Shown: positions 43,100 to 51,263 of the stretch, piece by piece
Position numbering within the stretch: the first letter of the stretch is position 1
How the letters are laid out: each line of letters opens with the position of its first letter
Source of the DNA: Raineyella sp. LH-20
GTDB lineage: Bacteria > Actinomycetota > Actinomycetes > Propionibacteriales > Propionibacteriaceae
Direction of reading: 5' to 3'
NCBI RefSeq assembly: GCF_033110965.1
Contig: NZ_CP137003.1
Coordinates: forward strand, 930,001-994,000
Length of the DNA stretch: 64,000 nucleotides
The notes under the pieces: model-generated
Database searches by the model: none
What the model was told of the DNA's origin: nothing
What the model saw: only the letters and a program-made list of their open reading frames with translations
Made by a program: the position numbers and the translations under genes

Positions 43100-43441
43100 G
43101 TTGCGGTGCAGCTCGCTCCGGCCGCGGTGCACTTCGCTCCGGCCGGCGTTGCACCTCGCTCCGGCCGGCGTTGCACTTCGCTCCGGCCGCGGTGCACCTC
43201 CTCGCCCGTGCATTTGTGCTGAATGACAAGCACATTCGCGCGGGCGAGGCGTATGCCTCTGCGAATGTGTCTGACGCCACCTGCCACCTGCCACCTGCCA
43301 CCTGCCACCTGCCACCTGCCACCTGCCACCGATATCCATCTGCTGCGCTCGACCCTCATCCGCCGCGTTCCCAACCATCCGCCGCGTTCCCAACCAACCG
43401 CCGCACTTCCAGCCAACCGCCGCACTTCCAGCCAACCGCCG
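43100..43441. repeat. Cluster of short tandem repeats left of the IS element
   Basis: Three arrays lie side by side: GCTCCGGCCGCGGTGCACTT-like units of 20-22 bases (about 43108-43203), seven-base GCCACCT units (about 43278-43330), and 15-19-base CCGCCGCGTTCCCAACC / CCGCCGCACTTCCAGCC units (about 43360-43441). They flank a hairpin element at 43207-43275. No gene is supported in 43018-43444. Confidence -1.
43207..43275 (+). repeat. Dispersed hairpin element, copy A
   Basis: Contains TGTGCT-GAATGACA-AGCACA (stem 43215-43220 with 43229-43234), an overlapping larger stem CACATTCGC/GCGAATGTG (43231-43239 with 43261-43269), and an inner GAGGC-GTAT-GCCTC. Related copies are at 47571-47645 and 61346-61401. 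One plus-strand frame reads RAFVLNDKHIRAGEAYA, similar to frames in the other copies. Confidence -1.
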
Positions 43442-43495
43442 CGCTGAACCGCCCCGGCATGTCCGGAGACTCCGAACCTTGGGAAGGTTGGAGTC

Positions 43496-43822
43496 ATGGC
43501 AGGGAACACGTCGAAGAGGTATCCGGCTGAGCTGAAGGCCAGGGCGGTGAGGATGTATGCCGAGATCAGGCCGGATCAGGACACCGATTGGGGTGCGATG
43601 GCCCGGGTCGCGGAGCTGCTGGGGATCTCCACGGCCGAGACGGTGCGTAAGTGGGTGCGGCAGGCCGAGGTCGACCAGGGCGCCCGGCCGGGGGTCACGT
43701 CGGAGGAGTCGGCCGAGGTCAAGCGGTTGAAGCGGGAGAACGCCGAGTTGCGGCGGGCGAACGCGATCCTGAAGGCGGCGTCGGCTTTCTTCGCGGCCGA
43801 GCTCGACCGGCCCGGGCAGTGA
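43496..43822 (+). CDS. IS3-family transposase OrfA
   Basis: DNA-binding half of the transposase, 108 residues. HTH region RYPAELKARAVRMYAEIRPD, WGAMARVAELLGISTAETVR, KWVRQAEVDQG, then a leucine-zipper-like coil SAEVKRLKRENAELRRANAI and LKAASAFFAAELD. The stop TGA (43820-43822) overlaps a GTG that can open OrfB. A fused OrfAB may also form by a -1 frameshift near the CTTTCTTCG stretch around 43787-43795, but no classical slippery heptamer was found. Confidence -1.
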   Translation: MAGNTSKRYPAELKARAVRMYAEIRPDQDTDWGAMARVAELLGISTAETVRKWVRQAEVDQGARPGVTSEESAEVKRLKRENAELRRANAILKAASAFFAAELDRPGQ

Positions 43823-44754
43823 TCGTGGACTTCATCCGCGAGCACGCCGACCACCAGCCCGCCACCGGTGGGTTGCGATGGGGGGTAGAGCCGATCTGTG
43901 CCGTGTTGTCCGAGCATGGTGTGAAGATCGCCCCGTCGACCTACTACGAGTGGCGCGACCGGCTGCCCTCCAAGCGCGAGCAGCGCGACGAGGTGCTGCT
44001 GGCACATATCCGGCGGATCCATGCCGACAACTTCGGGGTGTACGGACCCCGCAAGGTGTGGCTGGCGCTGAACCGGGAAGGCATACCCGTCGCCCGCTGC
44101 ACCATCGAGCGGCTGATGCGCCAGGCGGGGCTGGCCGGGGTGGTCCGCGGCAAGGTGAAACGGACAACGATCGCCGGGATCGGGCCCAAGCCGGCCGACC
44201 TGGTGAATCGCAACTTCGAGCCGCTCGCGCCGAACCGGTTGTGGGTCGCCGACTTCACCTACGTGTCGACCTGGGCCGGCTGGACCTACGTGGCGTTCGT
44301 CGTCGACGCCTACGCCCGCCGGATTATCGGCTGGCGGGCCGCTACCACGATGACCGCCGACCTCGTCCTCGACGCGGTCGAGCAGGCCATCTGGGTGCGT
44401 GAGCGGGAGGACCGTGCCGACTTCACCGCCCTGGTCGCCCACCACGACCACGGCAGCCAATACCTCTCCCTGGCCCACAGCCAACGCCTCGCCGACGCCG
44501 GCATCACCCCCTCAGCCGGCGCCGTCGGATCGAGCTACGACAACGCCCTGGCCGAGAGCATCAACGGGATGTACAAGACCGAGGTCATTCGCCGGCAGGG
44601 ACCCTGGAGGGACGTGAACGCCGTCGAGATCGCCACCGCAAAGTGGGTCGACTGGTACAACCACCGCCGCCTCAACGAGTACTGCGGAGACATGCCACCG
44701 GTCGTTCTCGAGCAGGCCCACTACGCTCAACAACAACCCTCAGCAGCAAGCTGA
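43819..44754 (+). CDS. IS3-family transposase OrfB (DDE integrase)
   Basis: Catalytic half, 311 residues if started at the coupled GTG 43819 (VIVDFIREHAD). An HTH_21-like part (RRIHADNFGVYGPRKVWLAL) precedes the retroviral-type integrase core: first Asp in LWVADFTYVSTWAGWTYVAF, second in HHDHGSQYLS, Glu in SYDNALAESINGMYKTEVI, with WVDWYNHRRLNEYCGD closing. All three catalytic acids are intact. The start is uncertain because OrfB may be made mainly as an OrfAB fusion. Confidence -1.
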   Translation: MIVDFIREHADHQPATGGLRWGVEPICAVLSEHGVKIAPSTYYEWRDRLPSKREQRDEVLLAHIRRIHADNFGVYGPRKVWLALNREGIPVARCTIERLMRQAGLAGVVRGKVKRTTIAGIGPKPADLVNRNFEPLAPNRLWVADFTYVSTWAGWTYVAFVVDAYARRIIGWRAATTMTADLVLDAVEQAIWVREREDRADFTALVAHHDHGSQYLSLAHSQRLADAGITPSAGAVGSSYDNALAESINGMYKTEVIRRQGPWRDVNAVEIATAKWVDWYNHRRLNEYCGDMPPVVLEQAHYAQQQPSAAS

Positions 44755-44796
44755 GGAGTCAAACCAGCGAGTCTCCGGACATGCCGGGGCGGTTCA

Positions 44797-45227
44797 CGCG
44801 TCGGCATGCCGCAGATCGCGGAAAGCGCGGCAGGTTGCCGAAAGGGCGGCGGATCCGACTGACCGCACCTCTTCACGCCGCTGGCCAGCCCCACATCCCG
44901 TCACACCACTGGCCGGCCCCGCACCATCCCGCCGCTGGCTAGGAGCTCGCGCCTGCCTGCGGACCCGCCCAACCCAGCCCAGCCCAGCCCGGCCAACGCC
45001 ACCCAGCCCCACCCCACCCCCCAGCCCAGCACCACCCCCCAGCCCAGCACCACCCACCCGGCCCAGCCCCGCCCAACCCGGCCCCTGAACCGGGACACAT
45101 CTGTGACCACGCGGCCCCCCAACGGTTCCCCGCAGTTCCCCGCCCGTTCACCCATTTCTGAGAAGAAACTCAGGGAGTGCGTCACCGCTCGGTGTCGTAC
45201 GTGAGGAGCAGGAGACAGGGAGAGCAC
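44797..45227. other. 431-base gap with strand-biased C-rich stretch
   Basis: No gene is supported. From about 44960 to 45090 the plus strand is nearly free of G and made of CCCAGCCCAGC and CACCCCCC runs, so the minus strand has many GGG/GGGG runs and could form G-quadruplexes. The last 100 bases (CCCATTTCTGAGAAGAAACT, then GTACGTGAGGAGCAGGAGAC) lead into the 5'-nucleotidase gene and should hold its promoter; TTTCTGAGAAGAAA is a small inverted repeat there. Confidence -1.
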
Positions 45228-47333
45228 ATGCACACGCTGGGATGGAAGCGCGCTGCTGCGGGGATCGCCGCACTGAGCCTGGGACTGGGCGGATTCCTCG
45301 CCCTCCCGGCGACAGCCGCCGAGCAGGACCTGACGGTCCTCACGTTCACCGATTTCCACGGGCGGATCACCAACCTGGACTTCTTCGCCACGCTGGACCA
45401 GATGAAGACCACGGCGGGCGCTGACCGGACCGCCCTGCTGTCGGTGGGCGACAATGTCGGCGCCTCGATCTTCGAGTCCTCGATCCTCGACGACGAGCCG
45501 ACCCTGGCCATGCTGAACGCGATCGGCGTCGATGCCTCCGCCGTCGGCAACCACGAGTTCGACCGCGGCTGGACCGACCTCCGCGACCGGATCGCTCCCC
45601 ACTCCGACTTCCCGTACGTCGCGGCCAACATCAGCGGGGTCACCCCCGACGTGCAGCCGTACACGATCATCGAGAAGAACGGCGTGAAGATCGGCTACAT
45701 CGGCGCCACCACCTCCGAGCTGCCAGGTCTGGTGAGCCCGGCCGGCCTGGTCGGGCTGACCGTCACCGATCCCGCCACCGCGGTGAACAAGGTCGCCGAT
45801 CAGCTGACCGACGGTGACCCGGCCAACGGTGAGGCCGACGTGCTGATCGCCGGCTACCACGAGGGTGCCAGCGAGGCCCTGACTGCGGCGACCTCGCCGA
45901 AGGTCGACATCGTGCTGGATGGCCACACGCATGTGTCGTACGTGAAGAACGACGGCACCCGTACGACGATGCAGGCCGGCAACTACGGCGAGAAGATCGG
46001 CCAGATCACGCTCGGCTACGACGCGGCGACCGACAAGGTCACCGTGAAGTCCGCCGCCGTCGTCGCACCGACCGCCGGGCTGGCGAAGACCTACACCTCC
46101 CCGGCGTTCGACGCGGCCAAGAAGATCTCGGCCGCCGCCGTCGAGGAGTCCGCCGTCGAGGGCGCCGCGGAGGTCGCCACCGCCACCGGCCCGCTGTCGC
46201 GCGGCGGCATGGGCAACGCCACTCCGGGCGAGGACCGCGGCGCCGAGTCGACCCTGTCGGACCTGATCGCGAACATGTTCCGCGATGTGCTCACCGACGT
46301 CACCGGCCAGCCCGTCATCGGCATCCAGAACCCGGGTGGCACCCGCGCCGACCTCGCCGCCGGCACGGTGACCTACAAGCAGGCCGCCACCATCCTGCCG
46401 TTCGCCAACACCCTGAAGACCACCGAGATCACCGGTGCCCAGTTCAAGACCATGCTGGAGCAGCAGTGGCAGCGCGATGCCGCCGGTGCCGTCCCGACGC
46501 GTCCGTTCCTCGCTCTGTCGCTGTCGGACAACGTGAGCTGGACCTTCGACGAGTCCCGCCCCGAGGGTGACCGCGTCACCTCGATCATCATCGACGGTAC
46601 GCCGATCGACCCGACTGCGACCTACACGGTCGGCTCCGGCAACTTCCTGATCGAGGGCGGCGACAACTTCCGCGTCCTCGCCGGTGGCAAGAACACGACC
46701 GACACCGGCTGGTCCGACCTGGATGCCTGGACCACCTGGCTGAAGCAGCAGCAGACCATCGCCCCGAGCTACGCCAAGCTGGGCGTCGAGGTGTCCGGCC
46801 TGGACACCAGGAACGTCGCCAAGGGCGCCCCGGTGACCGTCACCGTCGGTGACTCCCCCGCCACGGCCCCGGTCGCCAAGGGCTCGCTCGACATGAACTC
46901 GGTCGGCTTCGTCAAGAACACCACCGTCACCGCCCGCATCGGTGAGGTGCAGGTCGGCACCGCCGCCGTCACGGACGGCCGCGCCGACCTCTCGATCACG
47001 GTGCCCTGCACCGTCCAGGGCACCTCGAACGTGCTGACCCTCACGGCCGCCGACTCCGGCACCACCGTCACCGTGCCGGTCACGCTGACCACCGGGTCCT
47101 GCGATACCCAGAACGGTCAGGCCGGCGACGACAACAGCCAGGGCAACGCCCAGCAGGGTGGCAACGACCAGGGTGGCCAGAACAGCCAGAACGGCAACGC
47201 CGCGGACACGAGCAACCAGGGCGGCAATGCTGCGGCGAACCTCGCCCGCACCGGTGGCCCGGCGGCGCTCGCCGCGGTCGGCGCACTGGCGCTGGTCGGC
47301 GCCGGCACCCTGCTGGTCCGCCGCTTCCGCTGA
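45228..47333 (+). CDS. Sortase-anchored 5'-nucleotidase / UshA-type metallophosphatase
   Basis: Surface enzyme of 701 residues that would release phosphate from nucleotides outside the cell. Signal peptide: residues 1-33, cleaved near PATAAEQ. The metallophosphatase domain (35-290) has FTDFHGRI, SVGDNVGA, AVGNHEFDRGW, VLIAGYHEGA and VLDGHTHVSY, all metal-ligand motifs. The 5'-nucleotidase C domain follows (about 310-500; SDLIANMFRDV, NPGGTRADLAAGTVTY, SGNFLIEGGDNF). An Ig-like segment, a Gln/Gly/Asn-rich linker and the C-terminal sorting signal LARTG, a hydrophobic stretch and RRFR end the protein; LAxTG fits class E sortase. ATG 45228 follows AGGGAGAG. Confidence -1.
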   Translation: MHTLGWKRAAAGIAALSLGLGGFLALPATAAEQDLTVLTFTDFHGRITNLDFFATLDQMKTTAGADRTALLSVGDNVGASIFESSILDDEPTLAMLNAIGVDASAVGNHEFDRGWTDLRDRIAPHSDFPYVAANISGVTPDVQPYTIIEKNGVKIGYIGATTSELPGLVSPAGLVGLTVTDPATAVNKVADQLTDGDPANGEADVLIAGYHEGASEALTAATSPKVDIVLDGHTHVSYVKNDGTRTTMQAGNYGEKIGQITLGYDAATDKVTVKSAAVVAPTAGLAKTYTSPAFDAAKKISAAAVEESAVEGAAEVATATGPLSRGGMGNATPGEDRGAESTLSDLIANMFRDVLTDVTGQPVIGIQNPGGTRADLAAGTVTYKQAATILPFANTLKTTEITGAQFKTMLEQQWQRDAAGAVPTRPFLALSLSDNVSWTFDESRPEGDRVTSIIIDGTPIDPTATYTVGSGNFLIEGGDNFRVLAGGKNTTDTGWSDLDAWTTWLKQQQTIAPSYAKLGVEVSGLDTRNVAKGAPVTVTVGDSPATAPVAKGSLDMNSVGFVKNTTVTARIGEVQVGTAAVTDGRADLSITVPCTVQGTSNVLTLTAADSGTTVTVPVTLTTGSCDTQNGQAGDDNSQGNAQQGGNDQGGQNSQNGNAADTSNQGGNAAANLARTGGPAALAAVGALALVGAGTLLVRRFR

Positions 47334-47334
47334 C

Positions 47335-47425
47335 CACCCGGGCCCGCGCTGACCACCTGGGCCTGCTGACCACCCGGCCCCCTTGATCACCCGCCTCCGC
47401 TGACCACCCGGCCCCGCTGACCATC
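47335..47425. repeat. CTGACCACCCGG-type repeats after the nucleotidase gene
   Basis: Five to six imperfect copies of GCTGACCACCCGGCCC follow the stop directly, before the terminator hairpin. They look like slippage DNA with no coding sense. Confidence -1.
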
Positions 47426-47445
47426 GGATCCACGGACTGTCTGAT

Positions 47446-47479
47446 CGATGGCGGCATCCCTGCGGGGATGCCGCCATCG
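47446..47479 (+). terminator. Terminator of the 5'-nucleotidase gene
   Basis: CGATGGCGGCATCCC (47446-47460) and GGGATGCCGCCATCG (47465-47479) form a perfect 15-bp stem with a TGCG loop, 112 bases after the stop. Confidence -1.
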
Positions 47480-47570
47480 CAGCTCCCGGGCCCGCACGGG
47501 GTGGGCAGTGCCGCCGTGACCACACTTTGCGGGATCTGTGACTCCCGGGCCCGCGCCGGTGCGCAGGCTC

Positions 47571-47645
47571 GCCCACGCAGTGTTGCTGAATGACGAACAC
47601 CTTCGCGCGGTCGAAACCCATGGGTGTCGAAAGCTGTGTGAACGC
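47571..47645 (+). repeat. Dispersed hairpin element, copy B
   Basis: GTGTT-GCTGAATGACG-AACAC (47580-47584 with 47596-47600) corresponds to the TGTGCT/AGCACA stem of copy A, with both sides changed together (CT/AG to TT/AA). It continues CTTCGCGCGGTCGA like copy A and ends in a near-palindrome around ACCCATGGGT. The plus-strand frame reads HAVLLNDEHLRAVETHG. It lies 71 bases before the FemX-like gene. Confidence -1.
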
Positions 47646-47715
47646 CCGACCGCGGCACTTCCCGGGGCACCGCCTGCGGCACGGGGGCGCGGCCCCGGAC
47701 CGGTAGAGTCGGGGC

Positions 47716-48927
47716 GTGGCGATCACCGTACGTAGCATCCCGGCTTCCCAGCACCTCGAGTACATCTCCACCCTCCGTTCGGCGAGCTTCCTGCAGACCC
47801 CGGCATGGGCGAAGGTGAAGAGCGAGTGGCAGCACGAGTCACTCGGCTGGTTCGAGTCCGGGGTGGATGCGGGCGCCACGGCGGACACCGACGACACCGC
47901 TGCCACCGACGACACCGCTGCCACCGACGGCACCCCTGCCGTCGGTCGTGCCGGTGAGCGGCTGGTCGGCGTGGCGCTGGTGCTCTACCGTCAGATCCCG
48001 CGGGTCAAGCGCTACCTGGCGTACGTCCCGGAGGGGCCGCTGTTCGACTGGGAGAACGTCGACCTCGAGGCTTACCTCAAGCCGTTCGTCGCGCATGTGA
48101 AGCACCAGGGCGCCTTCGGGGTGCGGATCGGTCCGCCGGTGGTGGTCCGCCGCTGGGGCACCAAGACCATCAAGGACGCGCTGGCCGACGACGCGGTGAC
48201 CTCGCTGCGTACGGTCGAGCCGGACGAGACCAACGTCGCGGCCGCCCGCGTCCACAACACCTTGCGTACGCTCGGCTGGCAGCCGCCGAAGACCGGCGAG
48301 GGCTTCTCGGCGGGACAGCCGGAGTTCAACTTCCATCTGCCGCTCACGGACCGTACGCCCGACGATGTCCTCAAGGGCATGAACCAGCTGTGGCGCCGCA
48401 ACATCAAGAAGGCCGACAAGCTCGGCGTCACGGTGCGCCGCGGCACCATCGCCGACCTTCCGGCCTTCCACGCGCTCTACGTCGAGACCGCCGAGCGCGA
48501 CGGGTTCACCCCACGGCCGGCGAGCTACTTCCGGACCATGATGGAGGCGATGGAGACGGAGGACGCCGACCGCATCCACCTCTACCTGGCCGAGCATGAG
48601 GGCGACCTCGTCGCCGCCACCACCTGGGTGCGGGTCGGCGGGCACAGCTGGTACTCGTACGGTGCATCCTCGACGCAGAAGCGCGACGTCCGCGGCTCGA
48701 ACGCGATCCAGTGGCGGATGATCCAGGACGCCCTCGCCGCCGGGGCGGACGTCTACGACCTGCGCGGCATCACCGACTCCGTCGACAAGAACGACCCGCA
48801 CGTCGGACTGATCGAGTTCAAGGTCGGCACCGGTGGAGAGGCCGTCGAGTACCTCGGCGAATGGGACCTGCCGCTGAACCGGGTGCTCTACACCGCCTTC
48901 GATCTGTACATGAAGCGACGCGGCTGA
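47716..48927 (+). CDS. FemX-like aminoacyltransferase (peptidoglycan bridge, FemABX family)
   Basis: Protein of 403 residues with the double GNAT-like FemABX fold. Members add amino acids from aminoacyl-tRNA to lipid II. Matching segments: FLQTPAWAKVKSEWQHESLG, LAYVPEGPLFDWEN, LWRRNIKKADKLGVTVRRGT, FHALYVETAERDGFTPRPAS, and the C-terminal GSNAIQWRMIQDALAAGADV, YDLRGI and GLIEFKVGTGGE. An Ala/Thr/Asp repeat (DTDDTAATDDTAATDGT, near 57-73) interrupts the first domain, encoded by GACACCGCTGCCACCGAC repeats. The next gene is an alanine-racemase-like protein, so the two may act together in cell-wall bridge building. GTG 47716. Confidence -1.
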   Translation: MAITVRSIPASQHLEYISTLRSASFLQTPAWAKVKSEWQHESLGWFESGVDAGATADTDDTAATDDTAATDGTPAVGRAGERLVGVALVLYRQIPRVKRYLAYVPEGPLFDWENVDLEAYLKPFVAHVKHQGAFGVRIGPPVVVRRWGTKTIKDALADDAVTSLRTVEPDETNVAAARVHNTLRTLGWQPPKTGEGFSAGQPEFNFHLPLTDRTPDDVLKGMNQLWRRNIKKADKLGVTVRRGTIADLPAFHALYVETAERDGFTPRPASYFRTMMEAMETEDADRIHLYLAEHEGDLVAATTWVRVGGHSWYSYGASSTQKRDVRGSNAIQWRMIQDALAAGADVYDLRGITDSVDKNDPHVGLIEFKVGTGGEAVEYLGEWDLPLNRVLYTAFDLYMKRRG

Positions 48928-49057
48928 GCCTCGCCGGCAGTCACCGGCTCGGCGTCTGCGCCCGGGAGGGTTGTACGTACGTCGTCACCGGCACCGGCAC
49001 CGGGCCCGCGGGGCCGGGAGCGGGGCGCTGCGCACCCGCGGCAGTTAGGCTGACCGA

Positions 49058-50131
49058 GTGAGCGGACTGACCCTGACCATCGACACCGACGCTTGGCGCG
49101 CCCACCAGCGGGCCGTCCTCGAGCGGACCCCGGGCATCATCCCGGTCGCCAAGGGCAACGGGTACGGGTTCGGCCTGGCCCGGCTGGCCGAGGAGGCCCG
49201 CGCCCTGAAGGTCCCCACCCTCGCCGTCGGCGTTCCCGGCGAAGTCGCCGCGGTCCGCGACCACTTCGACGGCGACATCGTCATCCTCCAGCCGTGGCGC
49301 GCCTTCGACGCCCGCGCGGTCGAACTCGCCCGCGACCCCCGCATCATCTCGACCGTCTCCCGGCTCGAGGACCTCGAGGTGCTGAGCAACCTCGGCGGTG
49401 GCGTACGCCCCCGGGTGGTCCTCGAGGTGCTCACCTCGATGCGCCGCCACGGCCTGTCCATCGCTGACCTGGAGGGCGCCGAGGCCGCTTCCGGGCTGGT
49501 CGAGATCGAGGGCTGGACGATCCACCTGCCGCTGCACTCGACCGCCACCGAGGCGGAGGCCCGCACCCTCGCCGAGCGGGCTGTCGACGCGTTCCGCGCC
49601 CCGGTGTGGCTGTCCCACGTCCCGTCGACCACGGCGCAGGCCCTCGCCCAGGACCTCAGCGCCCAGGGCGAGCCGCTCCGGACCCGACTGCGGATCGGCA
49701 CCGAGCTGTGGCTCGGCAAGCGTTCCGCGTACGCCACCTCCGCAACGGTCCTCGACATCCACCAGGTGTCCCGCGGCGAACGGGTCGGCTACCACCAGCA
49801 CCGGGCCCCCGGCGACGGCTGGGTGGTGATCGTCGCCGGCGGCACCGCGAACGGCGTCGGCATGGAGGCCCCGACCTCCGGAGCGACGATGCGCGCGAAG
49901 GCCATCTCGGTGGCGACCGGGGCGATGGAGGCCGCCGGGCGCGCCCTGTCGCCGTACACCCTGGACGGGAAGAAGCGGATGTTCCTCGAACCGCCGCACA
50001 TGCAGTCCTCGATGGTGTTCCTGCCGCACGGGTCGACCCCACCGCAGGTCGGCGATCAGGTGCCGGTGGAGGTGCGGATGACCACCGCGCTCTTCGACGA
50101 CGTGGTCACCGGGCGCATCGGGGCGGAGTAG
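49058..50131 (+). CDS. Alanine racemase-like PLP protein
   Basis: Protein of 357 residues with the alanine racemase N-terminal barrel. The PLP-binding Lys is in IIPVAKGNGYGFGLARLAEE near residue 32 (VKADAYGHG in true alanine racemases). Later, LRIGTELWLGKRSAYATSAT matches the racemase segment before the C-terminal beta domain, which is present but divergent. Sequence changes around the usual catalytic Tyr make true racemase activity uncertain. It follows the FemX-like gene on the same strand; such femX plus racemase-like pairs occur in other actinobacteria, pointing to a cell-wall role. Confidence -1.
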   Translation: MSGLTLTIDTDAWRAHQRAVLERTPGIIPVAKGNGYGFGLARLAEEARALKVPTLAVGVPGEVAAVRDHFDGDIVILQPWRAFDARAVELARDPRIISTVSRLEDLEVLSNLGGGVRPRVVLEVLTSMRRHGLSIADLEGAEAASGLVEIEGWTIHLPLHSTATEAEARTLAERAVDAFRAPVWLSHVPSTTAQALAQDLSAQGEPLRTRLRIGTELWLGKRSAYATSATVLDIHQVSRGERVGYHQHRAPGDGWVVIVAGGTANGVGMEAPTSGATMRAKAISVATGAMEAAGRALSPYTLDGKKRMFLEPPHMQSSMVFLPHGSTPPQVGDQVPVEVRMTTALFDDVVTGRIGAE

Positions 50132-50151
50132 TCCGCCGGCCCCGGGGCGCG

Positions 50152-50220
50152 CAGATCCGACCGGCCCAGATCCAACCGGCCCAGATCCAACCGGTTCAGA
50201 TCCGACCGGCCCAGATCCGG
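50152..50220. repeat. 15-bp tandem repeat, four and a half units
   Basis: CAGATCCGACCGGCC and close variants start at 50152, 50167, 50182, 50197 and 50212, right after the racemase-like gene. No gene or terminator is visible in the repeat. Confidence -1.
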
Positions 50221-50286
50221 ACCGGACGACCTGCCCCGAAACAATCGACCCGCCCGGACCGATCACGGCGGAAGGACGTCTCCAGC

Positions 50287-50329
50287 AAACTTCCATAGGT
50301 TTCCCCTATGGTCCCGCGGAGGACAACCA
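50287..50329 (+). repeat. Dispersed CATAGG-N5-CCTATG element, copy 3
   Basis: AAACTTCCATAGG-TTTCC-CCTATGGTCCCG followed by CGGAGGACAACC. It is the closest match to copy 1 over about 43 bases, apart from the five-base centre. It lies between the convergent racemase-like and phosphatase genes, so it cannot be a promoter for either. Confidence -1.
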
Positions 50330-50353
50330 ACACCCCAGCCGGTCGTCGCCTCG

Positions 50354-51187
50354 TCAGCCCACCAGCTTGCGACGCATCTGCGCGGTGTCGGTCGGGGTCC
50401 AGCCGATCCGGCCGAGCATCGGTTCGACACCTCCGAAGTGCTCCTCCGCGTAGCCCAGGAAGGCACGCATCGACTCGGGGCGGGTGTTGTGCGAGGCGAC
50501 CGGACGGCCGGCCATGCTCTCGGCGTACGTCTCCCGGGCGATCAGGCGGGCGATGATCAGTTCCATCCGTTCGGTGCTTGCGGCGTAGTCCTCGATCACC
50601 GCCTCGGCGTCGGCCCCGGCGATCATCAGCGCCAGTGCCACGGTCGTCCCGGTGCGGTCCTTCCCGGCGGCACAGTGCACCAGCGCGGCGCCGTCGGCGT
50701 ACGCCACATCGCGCAGCGCGGCGAGCACCGATGCCGGACGGTCGGCGAGGAAGGACAGGTAGGAGGAGGCGAAGGCGTCGGCGATCCGGACCGAGTGCGG
50801 CCGGCCACCGGTCCACGGCAGCGCGTCCCCCGGCAGTTCGGCGCCACCCCGTCCGTCGGCCTCGTCGTCGGACGACACGCCGTCGGACGACACCACCGTG
50901 CCGTCGGCGGCGCGCTCGATGACGAAGGAATGCCGATGGATCGCGAAGCCGGACTCGACCTCCAGCGGTCCGGGCCCCTCGGAGTGCACCTCGAACGCCG
51001 ACCGCAGGTCGATCACGTCGGTCACCCCCAGCTCCCGTAGCCGCTGGATGTCGGCCGCCGTGAGGGCCTGGAGATTGTCCGAACGGATCAGCCGGCGCGG
51101 CAGGATGGCGCCCCCGTCGACCGTCGGGATCCCGCCCACGTCACGGGCGTTGACCAGGGAATCGAAATCCAACCACTGCACGCTCAC
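50354..51187 (-). CDS. Tyrosine-protein phosphatase (PTP/DSP-like)
   Basis: Phosphatase of 277 residues of the bacterial Y_phosphatase3 (PtpB/MptpB-like) type. The Cys-based active site reads ALVHCAAGKDRTGTTVALAL (CX5R) near residue 168. The N-terminal NARDVGGIPTVDGG with LIRSDNLQALTAADIQRLRE is the family entry motif. An insertion of about 35 acidic residues (SSDGVSSDDEADGRGG) splits the first part. Substrates may be phosphotyrosine or phosphoinositides, as for MptpB. The start is chosen as GTG 51187 (VSVQWLDFDSLVNARD). Confidence -1.
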   Translation of the reverse strand: MSVQWLDFDSLVNARDVGGIPTVDGGAILPRRLIRSDNLQALTAADIQRLRELGVTDVIDLRSAFEVHSEGPGPLEVESGFAIHRHSFVIERAADGTVVSSDGVSSDDEADGRGGAELPGDALPWTGGRPHSVRIADAFASSYLSFLADRPASVLAALRDVAYADGAALVHCAAGKDRTGTTVALALMIAGADAEAVIEDYAASTERMELIIARLIARETYAESMAGRPVASHNTRPESMRAFLGYAEEHFGGVEPMLGRIGWTPTDTAQMRRKLVG

Positions 51188-51230
51188 ACCGGCAGTCTGG
51201 CACGCCCCGCCCAACAGCGGGTGAACCGGC

Positions 51231-51252
51231 GGACGTTCCCGCGGGAACGTCC
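51231..51252. repeat. 18-bp palindrome ACGTTCCCGCGGGAACGT, copy 2 (22 bp here)
   Basis: GGACGTTCCCGCGGGAACGTCC is perfectly self-complementary. It lies 44 bases upstream of the phosphatase start, where it could act as an operator. Copy 3 is 105 bases further on. Confidence -1.
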
Positions 51253-51263
51253 TGAGTGGTCCA

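Larger units (their letters stand above)
43445..44796 (+). mobile_element. Complete IS3-family insertion sequence, 1352 bp
   Basis: Perfect 28-bp terminal inverted repeats run 43445-43472 and 44769-44796 (outer end TGAACCGCCCCGGCATGTCC). The flanking trinucleotide CGC is present on both sides (43442-43444 and 44797-44799), a likely 3-bp target duplication as expected for IS3. Inside are orfA (HTH) and orfB (DDE transposase), overlapping in the -1 relation. Perfect ends and intact frames suggest a recent, possibly active insertion. It landed within tandem-repeat DNA. Confidence -1.

Noticed and set aside
43278-43330. Seven-base GCCACCT repeats considered as a CRISPR-like array
   Set aside because: There are no unique spacers, the unit is far too short, and no cas genes exist in the window.
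43780-43800. Classical -1 slippery heptamer in the IS3 orfA/orfB overlap
   Set aside because: No A-AAA-AAG or X-XXY-YYZ heptamer in the right frame was found; the GTGA overlap is a simpler link, though frameshifting is not excluded.
47849-47859. GGTTCGAGTCC, a tRNA T-arm-like word
   Set aside because: It lies inside the FemX-like coding region (GWFESG) and no acceptor or anticodon stems can be built around it.
44901-47933. Minus-strand open frame of about 1000 codons
   Set aside because: It is antisense to the 5'-nucleotidase, whose signal peptide, metal motifs and sorting tail are unmistakable; the antisense product has no recognisable domain.
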